Shown one piece after another: positions 45,478 to 56,196 of a stretch of DNA of 64,000 bases (positions are counted from its first letter, which is position 1; each line of letters opens with the position of its first letter). The DNA is from Limnanthes douglasii subsp. nivea (Eukaryota; Streptophyta; Magnoliopsida; Brassicales; Limnanthaceae): NCBI GenBank assembly GCA_036936605.1, contig JAUPFV010000005.1, forward strand, positions 187,176,958-187,240,957, written 5' to 3'. Under the pieces are notes generated by a model. The model saw only the letters and a program-made list of their open reading frames with translations, was not told where the DNA came from and ran no database searches. The position numbers were made by a program, and so were the translations under genes.

Positions 45478-47199
45478 TAAAGAATCTGTGTTTTTAAAGT
45501 GTTTAAAATGAAAAAAAGTGTTTGAGATAAAAATGATTTGATTTTTCCAATAACAATAGTGCACACACGTTTATGTAAATTCTAACTTTTAACTTTCAAA
45601 ATATATTAAGATTATACATTATCTCTAATTGGGTAGTTTATGCGGAGAAAATCCATACATATGACAATTCTGTTGATACGAAGACTAAAGTAATATCGTT
45701 TAGAAAATGTGGACGTTGTTTTAATTTTCTTGTTATTTTATGACACGATTTGACATTACTAATGCAATTATGAGATTTTATTTTTTTCTAAATAAATAGT
45801 ATTGAAAGTTGTGTACAAATTGTTTCTGAATTATCTTGTTTTGGATGAAATTTGTTATATACTAAAGTATTGCTAATATATCCTTAAATTAGTTGTTACA
45901 AGACTTGTTATTAATTGTATATCTAAACAACACTAACTTAACATTTAAATATCTTTACGTGACTAGTTGTTATTAGGTGGAAAATAAGAATTATTTTTCC
46001 ATTTTGTTTTTTTTTAATATTTATGTTCTCACCATTTTTTAATAGTAACAAATTTGAAGAGAGAAAAGAATATAAAACAATCATAAAAAACAAAAACTAA
46101 CCTTTTATATAAACAAATATGATAACAAAATATTTTCAACTACATAAATCTATAACCACACTTTTTGTATTATGTTTTTACAATCCCATCTTAGATTATT
46201 GATACCTTCAAATTTATAAATTTGTCTATATTAATATGTAAGAACACGATCTATTTTATTTTATAAATCAATCAGTATTTTTATGTTCATATATATATTA
46301 TAAATTTTTTTGGTAAATAAATTTGCACTATTTAATATTTTTGTTTGGAAAATACTTTTAAGTATTTTTTGGGGACGCGAATATTTTCAAATCCATAAAT
46401 AACGATCCTAACTAACAACAAAACTAGATAAACACCTCTTTCATTGCAGGCCCGAAAGAGATAGTCGAGTTAGCGGAATAAGCAGAGCTCGTAACCAAAG
46501 ATTACGAACTCAATTCCATTTACAAACGTTTTTTAACCTGAACATGTCATCCTGTGTGGTTTACCTTCCTGCGTTAGTTTACAAGCTATTGCAGTAGACC
46601 GACGATGTATCCAATTAGCACTTATCATGTTTAAATAGCGGAAATGGATTTAAAAAAAACTAGTCACTCAACATAATTTTACAAACAAATTCTATGAATG
46701 TGTAAATATATGTTTCAAAATAAAAATATTAAAATCATAAAAGGTAAAAGATTATGGTATTTTATTTGCATTTTGATTGGATTTAATGGAATTGAATAAT
46801 AAATTTTAATACAAGATTAAATTGCATACCTTATCCTAAGGATAAATACTCCTAACATGGTTGGCGTACGTGTATATTGACTTGAGGAGGCAATGGAATG
46901 GGAGGTGGCTTTTAGAGAATACAAAGAGACGTATAGAAAAGCTTCATTATTAGTAATAAAAAATAAAATTAGAATAAAATCGTACTAATAAAACCTAATA
47001 ATTAATTAGAAAAGTAAAAAGGGGGACCCACTTAGATTTCGCAAGCTTCTATGTTCCATTTCCAGGCAATGGGATCCAAATACTACGGCTCCATGTCGAC
47101 GTCGGTGAAGATGTTTTTTTTTGGGTCTATTTGCTTTGTCTGTATAGTTCTTATACTTATTTTTTTTTAAAAACAATTTTTAATATTATATTTTGTGTC
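45478..47199. other. AT-rich spacer
   Basis: No gene I can support. A small GC-richer island near 46,440-46,620 and another at 47,040-47,110 have no open frame of note; they may be leftovers of transposon leaders. Confidence 0.45.
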
Positions 47200-47314
47200 A
47201 AAGATAATTCGATAATCATACAAATTATATAATTATTTTTATGAAATTACTAATAATTATTTAAAAAAATCATAAAAATAATTATATAATTTGTATGATT
47301 ATCGAATTATTTTT
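47200..47314. repeat. near-perfect long hairpin (39-bp arms)
   Basis: The arm 47,206-47,244 (starting AATTCGATAATCATACAAAT) is exactly reverse-complementary to 47,270-47,308 around a 25-base loop, without one mismatch in 39. Pairing extends outward to 47,200 and 47,314 with a single mismatch. It could be a foldback MITE-like insertion, a recent inverted duplication or a small-RNA hairpin; there is no evidence of transcription in the sequence. Confidence 0.9.
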
Positions 47315-47761
47315 ATCAATATAAATAAAAACACCTAAAAAAGAGAGTGAAACAATATAATAAAATTATATTAAAACTCTAAAACAATATTTATTTGGAA
47401 AAATAAATATTTTTTTAAAACACTTCTTAAAAACTAAATACAATGTTTGATAATTTTAAAGGCAAAGTTTTGGCAAAAACAAAAAACTGCGAAAATCAAT
47501 ACTTTATTTTTGGCTTTTTGATCTACAGTCTCCATTGCCCTGCTGCTGAGCTTTTTTTTTTGGACTGACCGTCGATCAGTCACCATCAGCGGTGGGTATA
47601 ATTGATCAAAGTGAAGTCTCTTCACCAAAGAATCAAGCATCATCAATAAATTCTACTTCAAAAACTCTGCTCAACATACCATACCCTACTTTAAGAAACA
47701 GAGAGTTTGCAAATCGAAAAAAAAATACAAATTTAAAAATCAAGGAAGAGAATTTTCCGCC

Positions 47762-49013
47762 ATGAGCCTTCAATATCAAAATTGAAATGTTACTCACAAC
47801 TCAGATCAAATAAAAGAAAATAGGATAAATCAAACATTTGAAAAATATCGTCAGTATCAACTACAAAAAACAGAGAAAATCTCTTATGAAGATATCACAA
47901 GGATAAAACTCAAGGATTTCCAACATAAAAAGGTTCAAGTTCACTAAAAAAACCAAATAGCTATTCAATTCCAGTCCCAAGATAAAAAAGACTCCTACTA
48001 AATTCAAAACACACCCTTATAGGTAAGTTCACAGCAGGAAGACCTCAAATGTCCTGAATCCATTTTTTTTATATTCTTAGGATAATACAATTTATCACGT
48101 TGGGATGCTAGGCATATTATCACAGAGTTCGATCTTATGGAGGATCTAAAAAGTCTATGGAGGAGAAATATCTGGTCCATTGATAAAAACCACGAGACTT
48201 TTGAAATGGCAACAATTTTTAACACAAATAAAGAATGTCTGATAAATCTTGTTTGAATTTCTCTTCCAAACTTACTAGAGTATATGTTCAATCATGACAC
48301 TATAAAAACCATTGGAAATGATATGAGTAGGCCTCTGTCAGTCTGGGTCCCAATCAAGAATCATGCTAAACTCAACTACAATAAAAATTGGTTAGAGCTT
48401 GATGTCTCTTAAGCTCTACCTACCGATGTTTGGATAGGATTTGGTGAGAAAGAAGGATTTTTGGAGGACATTCAGTCATTACCTCATAATTTTGTCATAG
48501 TATTTTCTTTTATGCCATGATAAAATGGTCTGTAAGAAACCGTAAAATCTTAAGAAAAGCCAAAACACTAAAAGCAATCAACCTAGACCTATTTCTCCTA
48601 GTAAATCACTTAACCAAATTGAAACTTGGATCCCAATAGTGAAGTCTATTATTATAAAAGAGGAAAGTACAGAGAATCAATCAAGTTAGAGTAAAGATTT
48701 AGTGCACAAATCTCACTGGATGTCTTAAAAGAGCAAGATATTGTCATTCAATCAATAGTTTGCAATAAACTTATATGATATAAAAATTACAAGTCAATAA
48801 AGCCCACCATAATATACAAAAGATAATCTAAGGAAATAATAAACACTAATGATACATAAATCATTGAAGCACTGCAGACAATTGCAATAAATGCAATGTT
48901 ATTGGAACAAAATGAAATAGAAATCTGAGTATTGGAAGTTGAGTCACCAATCCAAAAAATCACAGGGAGCCTTCATGTTTCACCTGCTCTTAAGAAGTTA
49001 GATTTTAGTAAAT
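47762..49013 (+). pseudogene. LINE ORF1 (DUF4283-type RNA-binding protein)
   Basis: ORF1 of plant L1 elements binds element RNA. The ATG at 47,762 opens a frame with MSLQYQN and, after one stop, KENRINQTFEKYRQYQLQKT. The DUF4283 region follows: LIGKFTAGRPQMS, then in another frame WDARHIITEFDLMEDLKSLW, INLV-stop-ISLPNLLEYMF (the stop replaces the conserved tryptophan of the VWIxLP motif), IGNDMSRPLSVW and NWLELDVS-stop-ALPTDVWIGF. The usual C-terminal CCHC knuckle is not recognisable. Stops and frame changes make it non-functional. Confidence 0.72.
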
Positions 49014-49133
49014 AATTTAAGAGGGTCCTTAGTAAAAGAATAAATAAATCTAAAGTTAAAAGTCTTAAACTCATATGCCATCAAAAGCAATGTCTTCTAA
49101 AGGGTTTAACGGACCCACTATTTATTTATCTAA

Positions 49134-50618
49134 ATGACCATCAACATTCCGAATGTGAGGGGCCTAAGCAATACGGAAAAAATATGAAGACTCAAGATAA
49201 TTAAAAGGAAGAAAAAAGTGGAGTTAATTGCTATACAAGAGCATATGGTTGTTGTGGAGAACTTAAATACAATTTCTCTTGAACTTGGTTTAAAAAAGTA
49301 TACTTCAAATATCGATAAAAAAAACTTGGTGTTTTGGAATGAAGAGTATACTGTGGATTTAATTGCTAATTATGAGTAGTTAATTCATCTAACCATAAGA
49401 CACTATTCTTTGGAAAAAAAAATCTCAAGTTATTGTTGTGTATGCAAATTGTCTTAGGTACAAAGAATGGATCTCTAGGACAATTTGAGGCAACTAAAAG
49501 TTAATTCTAATGAATGGATGGTAATGGGAGACTTAAAATTCATCCTTAATGAAAAGAACAACTCTCTTGCTCCACCATTTTCCCAAGAAGTATAGATGAT
49601 TTCAGTAAGGTCTTCTAGAGTGTCACTTAGAAGATGCTGGTTTTCAGGTTCTAGGTTTACCTGGACCAATAATAGGAAATAGAAATGCTTATAAATGATT
49701 CCATATAATTCTGAGTGGTTGGAATACTTTAATAATATAAGATTTAAACATTTATCTCGGACATGCTCTTACTATACTCCTCTATGCATTTCAATCTATG
49801 CTAATAAAAACAAACTAAAAGATTTCTTTCAATTACAAAACATGTGTAATCATTATCTAAAGTTCATAAATATGATGGAACATAATTGGAAAGAACGTTT
49901 TGATGGTCCTTTTATTCAAGAATACACGCACAAGCTGAAAAGACCAAAGATAGTTCTAAAAAACTTGAACTGTGAGGTTTTTGAAAACATATTTGAAGTT
50001 GTAGTTTAAGTATAATAAGAGGTTAAATTTAGAGAAGTATGCTAAAATCTCGGAAGATAAAATTATCCTAGATAAGGCTCAGTCAAATCTACTTATTTTG
50101 TTGGCCAAAGGGAAAACCTTTCAGGAATTGAAGAGCAATATACGTTGGGTAAAACATGATGATAAAAATATCTATAGTTTTCAAAAATTTGTTAAGAAAA
50201 TGAGGAAGAAGAATAAAATTCATGGGATAGAAAGTGATGGCAAATAGATAAGGTACAAATCGAAAATTGGAAAATCTGCTGAAGACTATTTAAAGCTTTA
50301 TTAACTAGCCAACGAAATAACTTAGAACTAAAAGAGTTGTATAACTATATACCAAGAATAATTTTTGAGGATGATAATAATATTCTCATAGATCTTCCTT
50401 CAAAAGAGGAGATTCATGACATATTAAAACTCTAAGCCTATATAGTGTTGCAGGATTTGATGGTTTTACTGGAAAGTTTAATAAAGATTGTTGGCATATT
50501 ATTGTTAATGATCTACGTGAAGCACTAATTGTTGTATTTAATGGTCATCATATACCTAATGACATTATTTCCACAACCATCTGCCTCATACCTAATAAGG
50601 GGACTAATATATCTTTTA
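49134..50618 (+). pseudogene. LINE ORF2: endonuclease and truncated RT
   Basis: The ATG at 49,134 starts the apurinic-type endonuclease: INIPNVRGLSN, KVELIAIQEH (catalytic glutamate region), WMVMGDLKFILNEKNN (the GDFN block, here GDLK) and GSRFTWTNNR. A middle region includes KNLNCEVFENIFEVVV. RT begins at about 50,390 with LPSKEEIHDILK, SVAGFDGFTGKF, CWHIIVNDLREAL and ISTTICLIPNKGTNISF, then stops where the RPIS block should follow. Fingers, the catalytic FADD box and thumb are lost. Several stops and frame changes in what remains. Confidence 0.8.
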
Positions 50619-50619
50619 A

Positions 50620-51135
50620 ACCATTACCAAGAAACAATGCTGAATTCCTCTTGACGTACAAAATACTTTTATGTCTTTATTGTCAAATTGAGGACCATTA
50701 TCTATAGTGATGCGCTTGGGAATATCAAATCGACATAATATGTTAGATATAATAAACTTTATTAGTGTTTTAGATGTGGTTTCAGATAAAGGTATAAGTT
50801 CTAAACACTTGGAGAAATAGTATATTGCCAAAATTATAGTGCGACAACCCCCCCCCCCCCCCCCTGAAGCCATTAGAAGAGGTCTAAATAGATCAAGTCC
50901 ACGTATGTCAAATGGTATTACTTCGGATATAAGAATCCATAGGGACTGCTGGTACATGGATTACATTTCCATACCTTTGACAAGGGTCACATCTTCTCAC
51001 AAAGTCTTTAGCATCTGCCATAATAGAAGGCCAATAATACCACACCAACAAGACTCTTATAGTTAAAGATTTAAAACCACAATGTGCTGATACTTCTCTA
51101 TCATGTAGTTCTGATATAACACTGAGATTTGTTGG
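50620..51135 (-). pseudogene. integrase of element B, truncated
   Basis: Integrase would insert the DNA copy. The zinc-binding region is visible near 51,000-51,130 as VSAHCGFKSL, VWYYWPSIMADAKDFVRRCD and PCQRYGNVIHVP (the HHCC region, with the first histidines partly lost). The catalytic core follows after frame changes: RTIILAIYYFSKCLELIPLS has Y where the first catalytic D is expected (usually IDYFSKW), then IDNGPQFDNKDIKVFC holds the second D. The third catalytic residue lies beyond the cut. A run of 17 C on the plus strand (50,848-50,864) expands a short glycine stretch just before the core. Confidence 0.75.
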
Positions 51136-51299
51136 ATCCGAAGTAGCGAAACAAAGGCATGCTGAAGGGCTTTTTATAAAGAACCCTCATTAGAAACAGA
51201 AACTTACGAGATTTCTACTTTATATTTTTTGCAGAAGCCTTTTCTTGGGAAAATTCATTTAGTGATAAACTATTGGATCTCATTCCTCCAATGTTTAGA

Positions 51300-51800
51300 A
51301 GCCATGGAGGATACATATAGACTTTCTTCCACTTCAACCTTTATATCTGAATTTGTGACTATGGAAGGATATTCATGCACAATGATCCAAAGATACGAAT
51401 AAGGAGTCAACCATTGAATTTTCTGATCTTAGGATATGCTCATATTTAACGTGTTTAAACCCGATTGTGATATTTTTCAATACTTCTGGATACTTTATCA
51501 AGTGATCATTCCTAGTTTCATATTGCCCATGTGCTTGATGAATGAGTAGTTGTGAATCACTTATCAATCAGACTATTCTAGCACCACATATCTGAGTTAA
51601 TCTCAATTCGGTTATTGCTGCTTTATACACTGATTCATTATTGGATGTTCTAAAACCAAAATATAACTTGGTATAAAGAATCCCCAAAGGGGGAGATTAG
51701 GAAGATACCAGCTCCATACCCCATTGTACTAGACCCACCATCAGTTCGGATCACCCATTCCTTTTTAGGCTTACAGGTTTGATCTTCTTCACGAAGTCTT
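51300..51800 (-). pseudogene. second, archaeal-type RNase H of element B
   Basis: PKKEWVIRTDGGSSTMGYGA opens the domain with its catalytic aspartate. The middle, including the catalytic glutamate region, is broken by stops near 51,600-51,680. ISDSQLLIHQAHGQYETRND gives the later aspartate and RSENSMVDSL the end. The aligned tail EYPSIVTNSDIKVEVEESLY corresponds to the point where element A leaves the family. Confidence 0.78.
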
Positions 51801-51829
51801 TTGAAGTGAAATTCAACTAAAAAATCGGC

Positions 51830-52300
51830 TACAACTTGAGCTTTGATTGCAGTTCAGGGTGTAAAATCAATATCATAATCTCCAAGCTCAACTGACCATT
51901 TGGTCATTCGTCCAAATATATCGGCCTTCTGTAACACATTCTTCAATGGAAAATAAGTTTGAATTGTGATACAATGCGCTTGAATATAAGACCTCATTTT
52001 TCTTGCTATTATCACTAATGTCAAGGCTAACTTTTCCAACTTTAAGTATATTTTCTCAACTTCCAGCAAAATATTTCTTATGTAATAAACATGGCATGGA
52101 TAATTATCAACTTCTCTCACCAATATTGTACTTACAACATACTTTCACACTGCTAGATACATATAAATTATTTCCCCGTCTACATGTTTAAATAATACTT
52201 TTGGTGTGGATACGTGTCTCTTGATTTCAAGGAAAACTTTATCACAATTAGGGAACCAGTTGAAGTTTTTGCCATTTCTTAAGACTTGGAAAAACTGAGC
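51830..52300 (-). pseudogene. Ty3-type RNase H of element B
   Basis: A mostly open 89-codon segment (52,123-51,854) contains VREVDNYPCHVYYIRNILLE, KIYLKLEKLALTLVIIARKM, ITIQTYFPLKNVLQKADIFG and RMTKWSVELGDYDIDFTP. These match the first RNase H of A block for block, and the AARK-type segment that is a stop in A is intact here (ARKM). The opening strand with its catalytic residue is decayed. Confidence 0.75.
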
Positions 52301-52429
52301 ACTTTGTTTGATGATATTGAAATAACCATGTTCAATATTGTCAATCTTCCAGTCAATATCTGAACATCTTTAGTATTTTGAGGTGGATCCATGGCCAACA
52401 AAGAATTCAACTAGTCTGAGTTAGCCTGA

Positions 52430-53200
52430 ATCTTTATTCTCACTTATAATGTAGCATAGAAATTTTCATGATCGGACGCCAAAGTTATACTTTCAGGATT
52501 TATTTTCAAATTGATGGCTTCCAAGTTAGAAAACGTGTCTTGAAGACTGGATATGTGATCCTCCTCATTAGGGATTTTAACCATCATTTCATCGATATAC
52601 ACTTCTACATTTCTTCCAATCTGGTTAGCAAATACCTTATTTACTAGTCACTGATAAATGGCTCCAACATTCTCCAACCCGAAAGAAATTACCTTATAGC
52701 AATAAAGCCCCCAGTTAGTGATAAAAGTAGTGTGATCTTGATCAATCCGATTCATTTGTATATGATTATAACCAGAAAAAGCATCCACGAAATACAACAA
52801 CTTATTTCCTAAGGTGGAATCCACGAGCTGAGCTATCCGAGGTACTGGAAATGGATCATTGAGGCATGCCCTATTGAGATCTGTAAAATCAATGCACGTA
52901 CGTCATTTTTTATTCTTCTTATTGAGAATGACCAGGTTAGCAGTCCAAATAGGGTATTTAGATTCTCTAATGTGCCCCACCTTAGTTAACCGATCTACTT
53001 CTTATATAATGACTTTCGATTTTTCCTTGGAAATAGCTCTTCTTCTTTGCACTACTAGTCCCGCATTGGATCTAGCAGATAGTTTGCGGCTAATTATACT
53101 TTCCGGTACTCCAGTCACATCATCATCACACCAAACAAACACATGTAGATTTTTAAATAAGAAATATAATAATTTTTCCTTCAATTCTAAGGGTAATTTA
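52430..53200 (-). pseudogene. reverse transcriptase of element B, broken
   Basis: Order as in A: WCDDDVTGVPESIISRKLSA, EVDRLTKVGHIRESKYPIWT, CIDFTDLNRACLNDPFPVPR, LLYFVDAFSGYNHIQMN (the first catalytic aspartate region, intact), NWGLYCYKVISFGLENVGAI and the catalytic box VYIDEMMVKI. The YxDD box reads YIDE, so here it is the second aspartate that is changed, a different loss from the YIND of element A. Stops at about 53,000 and 52,640 and small frame changes also break it. Confidence 0.83.
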
Positions 53201-53239
53201 GATTAGACCCTAACATTTTTGCCTTCTGCCAGGTAGTGA

Positions 53240-54180
53240 GCTTCAACTTCTTCAACTAGTATCACGACACTAGGAGCCTCTCTTGGATCATCTATCTCCT
53301 TTGACCTGACATAAGACTTCCTTAATTGCTATTCTTTACCAATTTTCACCGCTTTTAACGATTTCAGAGCTAGAGCAGTGACATAACATTCCCTTGCAAC
53401 TCTTTGGCTACTTTGGACGACACCTACTTGACCACCCACAACATATTTCAAGCATTGTTGAATAGTGGATGCTATTGCATGCATCCTAGATAGCCAATAT
53501 CTGTCGAGTATAGAATTGTAAGACGTCGTACAATCAACTATTATAAACAATACATTCACCAACTTCTTAAACATTCATTTTCCTAACAACACCATTTCTT
53601 CAAATTCTCCAATTACATCAGTCGAGTTGCCAGTAAACCCTACTATGGTTCTATTGGAACATAGGATGACCATAGGATTTTTTATTTGTTTATAGGGTTG
53701 ATAAAAACAAGATATTTTCCTAACTTCCTGTAGCAATCAAAATTCGTCGTATTTCATGACCTTCAATAGACGCCCCTATTACCACAACATCTTCATGTGG
53801 GCCCGTAATTTCTCTTAGATCATCTTCATCGAAGAAAATGAAAGGAGCAGGTTTCTGATATAGATGTGTAGACATTTTCCCTTCTAATTGAGTAGTCAGA
53901 CTGTTCACGTGTCTTTTCTTGGAGCAACTTGAGGGCCCATGCATACTATCTCCCCTAAAAATGGTCAAAGATTCAACGTAGTTGGACAGATCACAGACTT
54001 TCACAATTTTTATATATTATCACCCCAACTTGATTTTGATCTGGATCAGGGTCTACGTACTCTAAATCTACATAAAATTGCTCCACAATTACCATAGTAT
54101 CCTCTTGTTTAGATGTACTATACTTTGTGTTTGAACATTTGGTGATATAACTTATGTTGTACTTGCACTAGGTTGGGCAC
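53240..54180 (-). pseudogene. aspartic protease region of element B, broken
   Basis: The linker VESLTIFRGDSMHGPSSCSK and FDEDDLREITGPHEDVVVIG match A. The catalytic loop reads RILIATGS: the catalytic aspartate of DTGS is alanine, while A keeps that aspartate but loses the glycine. Then come IVGFTGNSTDVIGEFEE, LFIIVDCTTSYNSI and RYWLSRMHAIASTIQQCLKY, with tryptophan intact. A stop replaces the tryptophan of GKWxFKK (TAG). The open 53,574-53,329 part is the best-preserved stretch. Confidence 0.77.
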
Positions 54181-54209
54181 GCATATTAACTTCCATGTTA
54201 CCCTCTTAT

Positions 54210-55731
54210 TTTTTTAATAAAAGCAGACAGCTTCCCACTTTCAATCAGGGTTTTTACTTCTTATTTAAAGGCAATGCAATCTTGGGTGTCATGACCCACG
54301 TCATTATGGTATCTACAAAAGCGAGTGTTTCGATTCTCTTTTGGATATTGAATTTGTGTCGACCTTCGAAATGCACAATATTCTTGGTTTTTTCATAAAT
54401 GGTGGCCATATTTTCACTCAATTCGGCAAACTACTTAGGTTAAACCCAGTGATTCTTTCTTGGTCTAGGTGGTTGGCCCTGATTTGACTGACTCTTTCTA
54501 GGCCGATGTGAACCTTTTCTGGAATCTTTAGACCGATAATTTACTATAGATTGGGACTGAGTACTGGCTTGTGGGATATAAAGTTTTGGAACATACCTAT
54601 TCTGGCGCGATACTCTAGATTTTTTGGTTTTCTCTATTGTAATTTTCTTTTCGAACTGATTTAATAATACTTCCCATGTAATAGCTTTCTTCCGAGTTAT
54701 TGAATCAACCAAATCACCTGGAATTAAACCTTGCCTTAGAGAAGCGATGACTACTTGCTCAAAACAATTAGCCTATCTGTTCTTTGTGTTTACAAAACGG
54801 CAGATGTAGTCTTTTAAGGATTTATTCGGTTTTTGTGCACAATGAATGATATTATCACCGTTTCCCTTAAGTTGTTTATTTTCCGCAAATTGCATTCGGA
54901 AATCCATCCAGAATATACTGAAGTTTTTAATAGATCCTTGTGATAAACTGTTATACCATTTTAATGCATTCTCCTTAAAAGTATGCGAGAAGGCTCGATA
55001 TAATAGCTTATCATCATCATCATCAAAGTTCATCATGAAATTTTTAAACTGTTGACGGTGATTATCAGGATCTTTGCTTCCATCGTATATTTCCAGAGAG
55101 AATCTTTGAAAACAAAGGCGAGCGCCTCTAGTTATGCCTCAGACTAAATATGTGATCCTCATTAGGAGTGATAAATATACCTAGTTATGACTGGACATCA
55201 AACCGATCTCTTAACAAATGATCAATACCGTGATCTAATGATCTCTTTACTTTCCCTTGATATTTCTTCTCTTTCTCTTTAACCTTTCTATCTCTTTTCT
55301 TTGAATGTTTTAGATAACTTTATTTTTTCTTCTATTGGCCATGGTCATTGCTCGACGAGGAATAATAAACATCATAGTCAAATTCTATAGTTGAATTTCC
55401 AGTAGAATCTGGTGTGATTAAATTCTTAGTCCAATGGTTCTTTTTAGAACCTGTGTGATCCTTTGGGGGACTGATCACTTTCATCTTGTTTGTTGTTGTT
55501 ACCAGAATCATCTATAACAATACATGTCGCATCGAACTTCCCTTTTAATTCTTTTTCAGCTTGTCTTTGTGCCCTCAAAGCTTCAATCTCAGCCCTCAAC
55601 TGATCACGCTCCTCTTGCATGATTTGTCTTTCCTCTGTATTATGATTAACATGTGATATAGGAGCATGCTCATTATCACCACTCATCCCTTCATTGTCAA
55701 GAGGGAGAACTTTTTTCATTTCGAGATCCAT
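54210..55731 (-). pseudogene. gag of element B, broken
   Basis: Starts at 55,731 (MDLEMKKVLPLDNEGMSGDN), with a 95-codon open N-terminal part that includes a charged coiled-coil-like stretch (MQEERDQLRAEIEALRAQRQ). A frame-broken region follows. The Retrotrans_gag domain is at 55,036-54,773 (AFSHTFKENALKWYNSLSQG, SIKNFSIFWMDFRMQF), the basic part KITIEKTKKSRVSRQNR at 54,712-54,440, and one zinc knuckle (CRYHNDVGHDTQDC) at about 54,265-54,306. It is better preserved than the gag of A. Confidence 0.82.
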
Positions 55732-55798
55732 GCCTTAAAGAACTCCGAAGTACGATCCACGAGTATGGTTCTGAATAAAGCTATCCGGGCACCTCACG

Positions 55799-55816
55799 TC
55801 CCCATTGTGGTCACTA
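55799..55816 (-). other. primer-binding site of element B
   Basis: Minus-strand TAGTGACCACAATGGGGA, three bases inside the LTR. It matches the site of element A at 14 of 18 positions. The differences at the start (TAGTG for TGGCG) are G-to-A and C-to-T, as expected from decay of methylated cytosines on both strands. Confidence 0.6.
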
Positions 55817-55819
55817 ATC

Positions 55820-56196
55820 TAGTGATAATAAAATATGAACCATGGGTAATTCGGGAAGATATTTAATTTATATGGTGTTAAATTTTGTAATATAAAGTAG
55901 AGATAAAATGGAGGTTCTTGTAGTTATTATTGAGATAAAAAAGTCCAAACCCTTTAATGTTGTTTGTTAGGTTGTTTATATTTGTTTCGGGTCTAAGGGA
56001 TTTTCGGGTCGGGTCATAGGTTTGGGTCAATCTCATAAGCCCCCAAGCCCATAAAATATACTAGGCATTCAACTCAGTCATTAACCCTATAGCTTCGTCA
56101 TCGAATCTAACTGTTTGGTTCGAACTGCCCCTCTAAGTAAAATCCGATCCGATCCAATTTACTGCTTGGTCTCTCAAACATAATCCGACCCTATCA
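55820..56196 (-). repeat. 5' LTR of element B
   Basis: On the minus strand it starts TGATAGGGTCGGATTATG and ends TTATCACTA. It aligns with the LTRs of A through TGATAGGRTC, TTTTACTTAGAGGGGCAGTT, TGACTGAGTTGAATGCCTAG (TGACTCAGTTACATGCCTAG in A) and GGGCTTGGGGGCTTATGAG with TTGACCCAAA. This second copy confirms the LTR limits chosen for element A. Confidence 0.83.

Larger units (their letters stand above)
47500..50618 (+). mobile_element. L1-type LINE, 5' part
   Basis: A plant L1-type non-LTR retrotransposon in plus orientation: a GC-richer leader (about 47,500-47,761), ORF1, then ORF2 with endonuclease and the start of RT. The match ends abruptly at about 50,618, where the minus-strand Tat element B begins. 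A zinc-binding region, RNase H and A-rich tail of an L1 in the same orientation appear beyond B at 56.2-57.95 kb. Confidence 0.8.
50620..56196 (-). mobile_element. Ty3/gypsy Tat-type retrotransposon B, 3'-truncated
   Basis: Same family as element A, on the minus strand: 5' LTR, primer-binding site, gag, protease, RT, RNase H, second RNase H and part of integrase. The integrase core is cut at about 50,620, so the rest of integrase, any antisense gene and the 3' LTR are missing. Both sides are flanked by L1 sequence in the same orientation, so B probably inserted into a LINE and later lost its 3' end together with the LINE's RT core. Confidence 0.87.

Noticed and set aside
48004..48291. 95-codon minus-strand frame opposite LINE ORF1
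   Set aside because: The plus strand carries the DUF4283 motifs; the minus frame has no family match.
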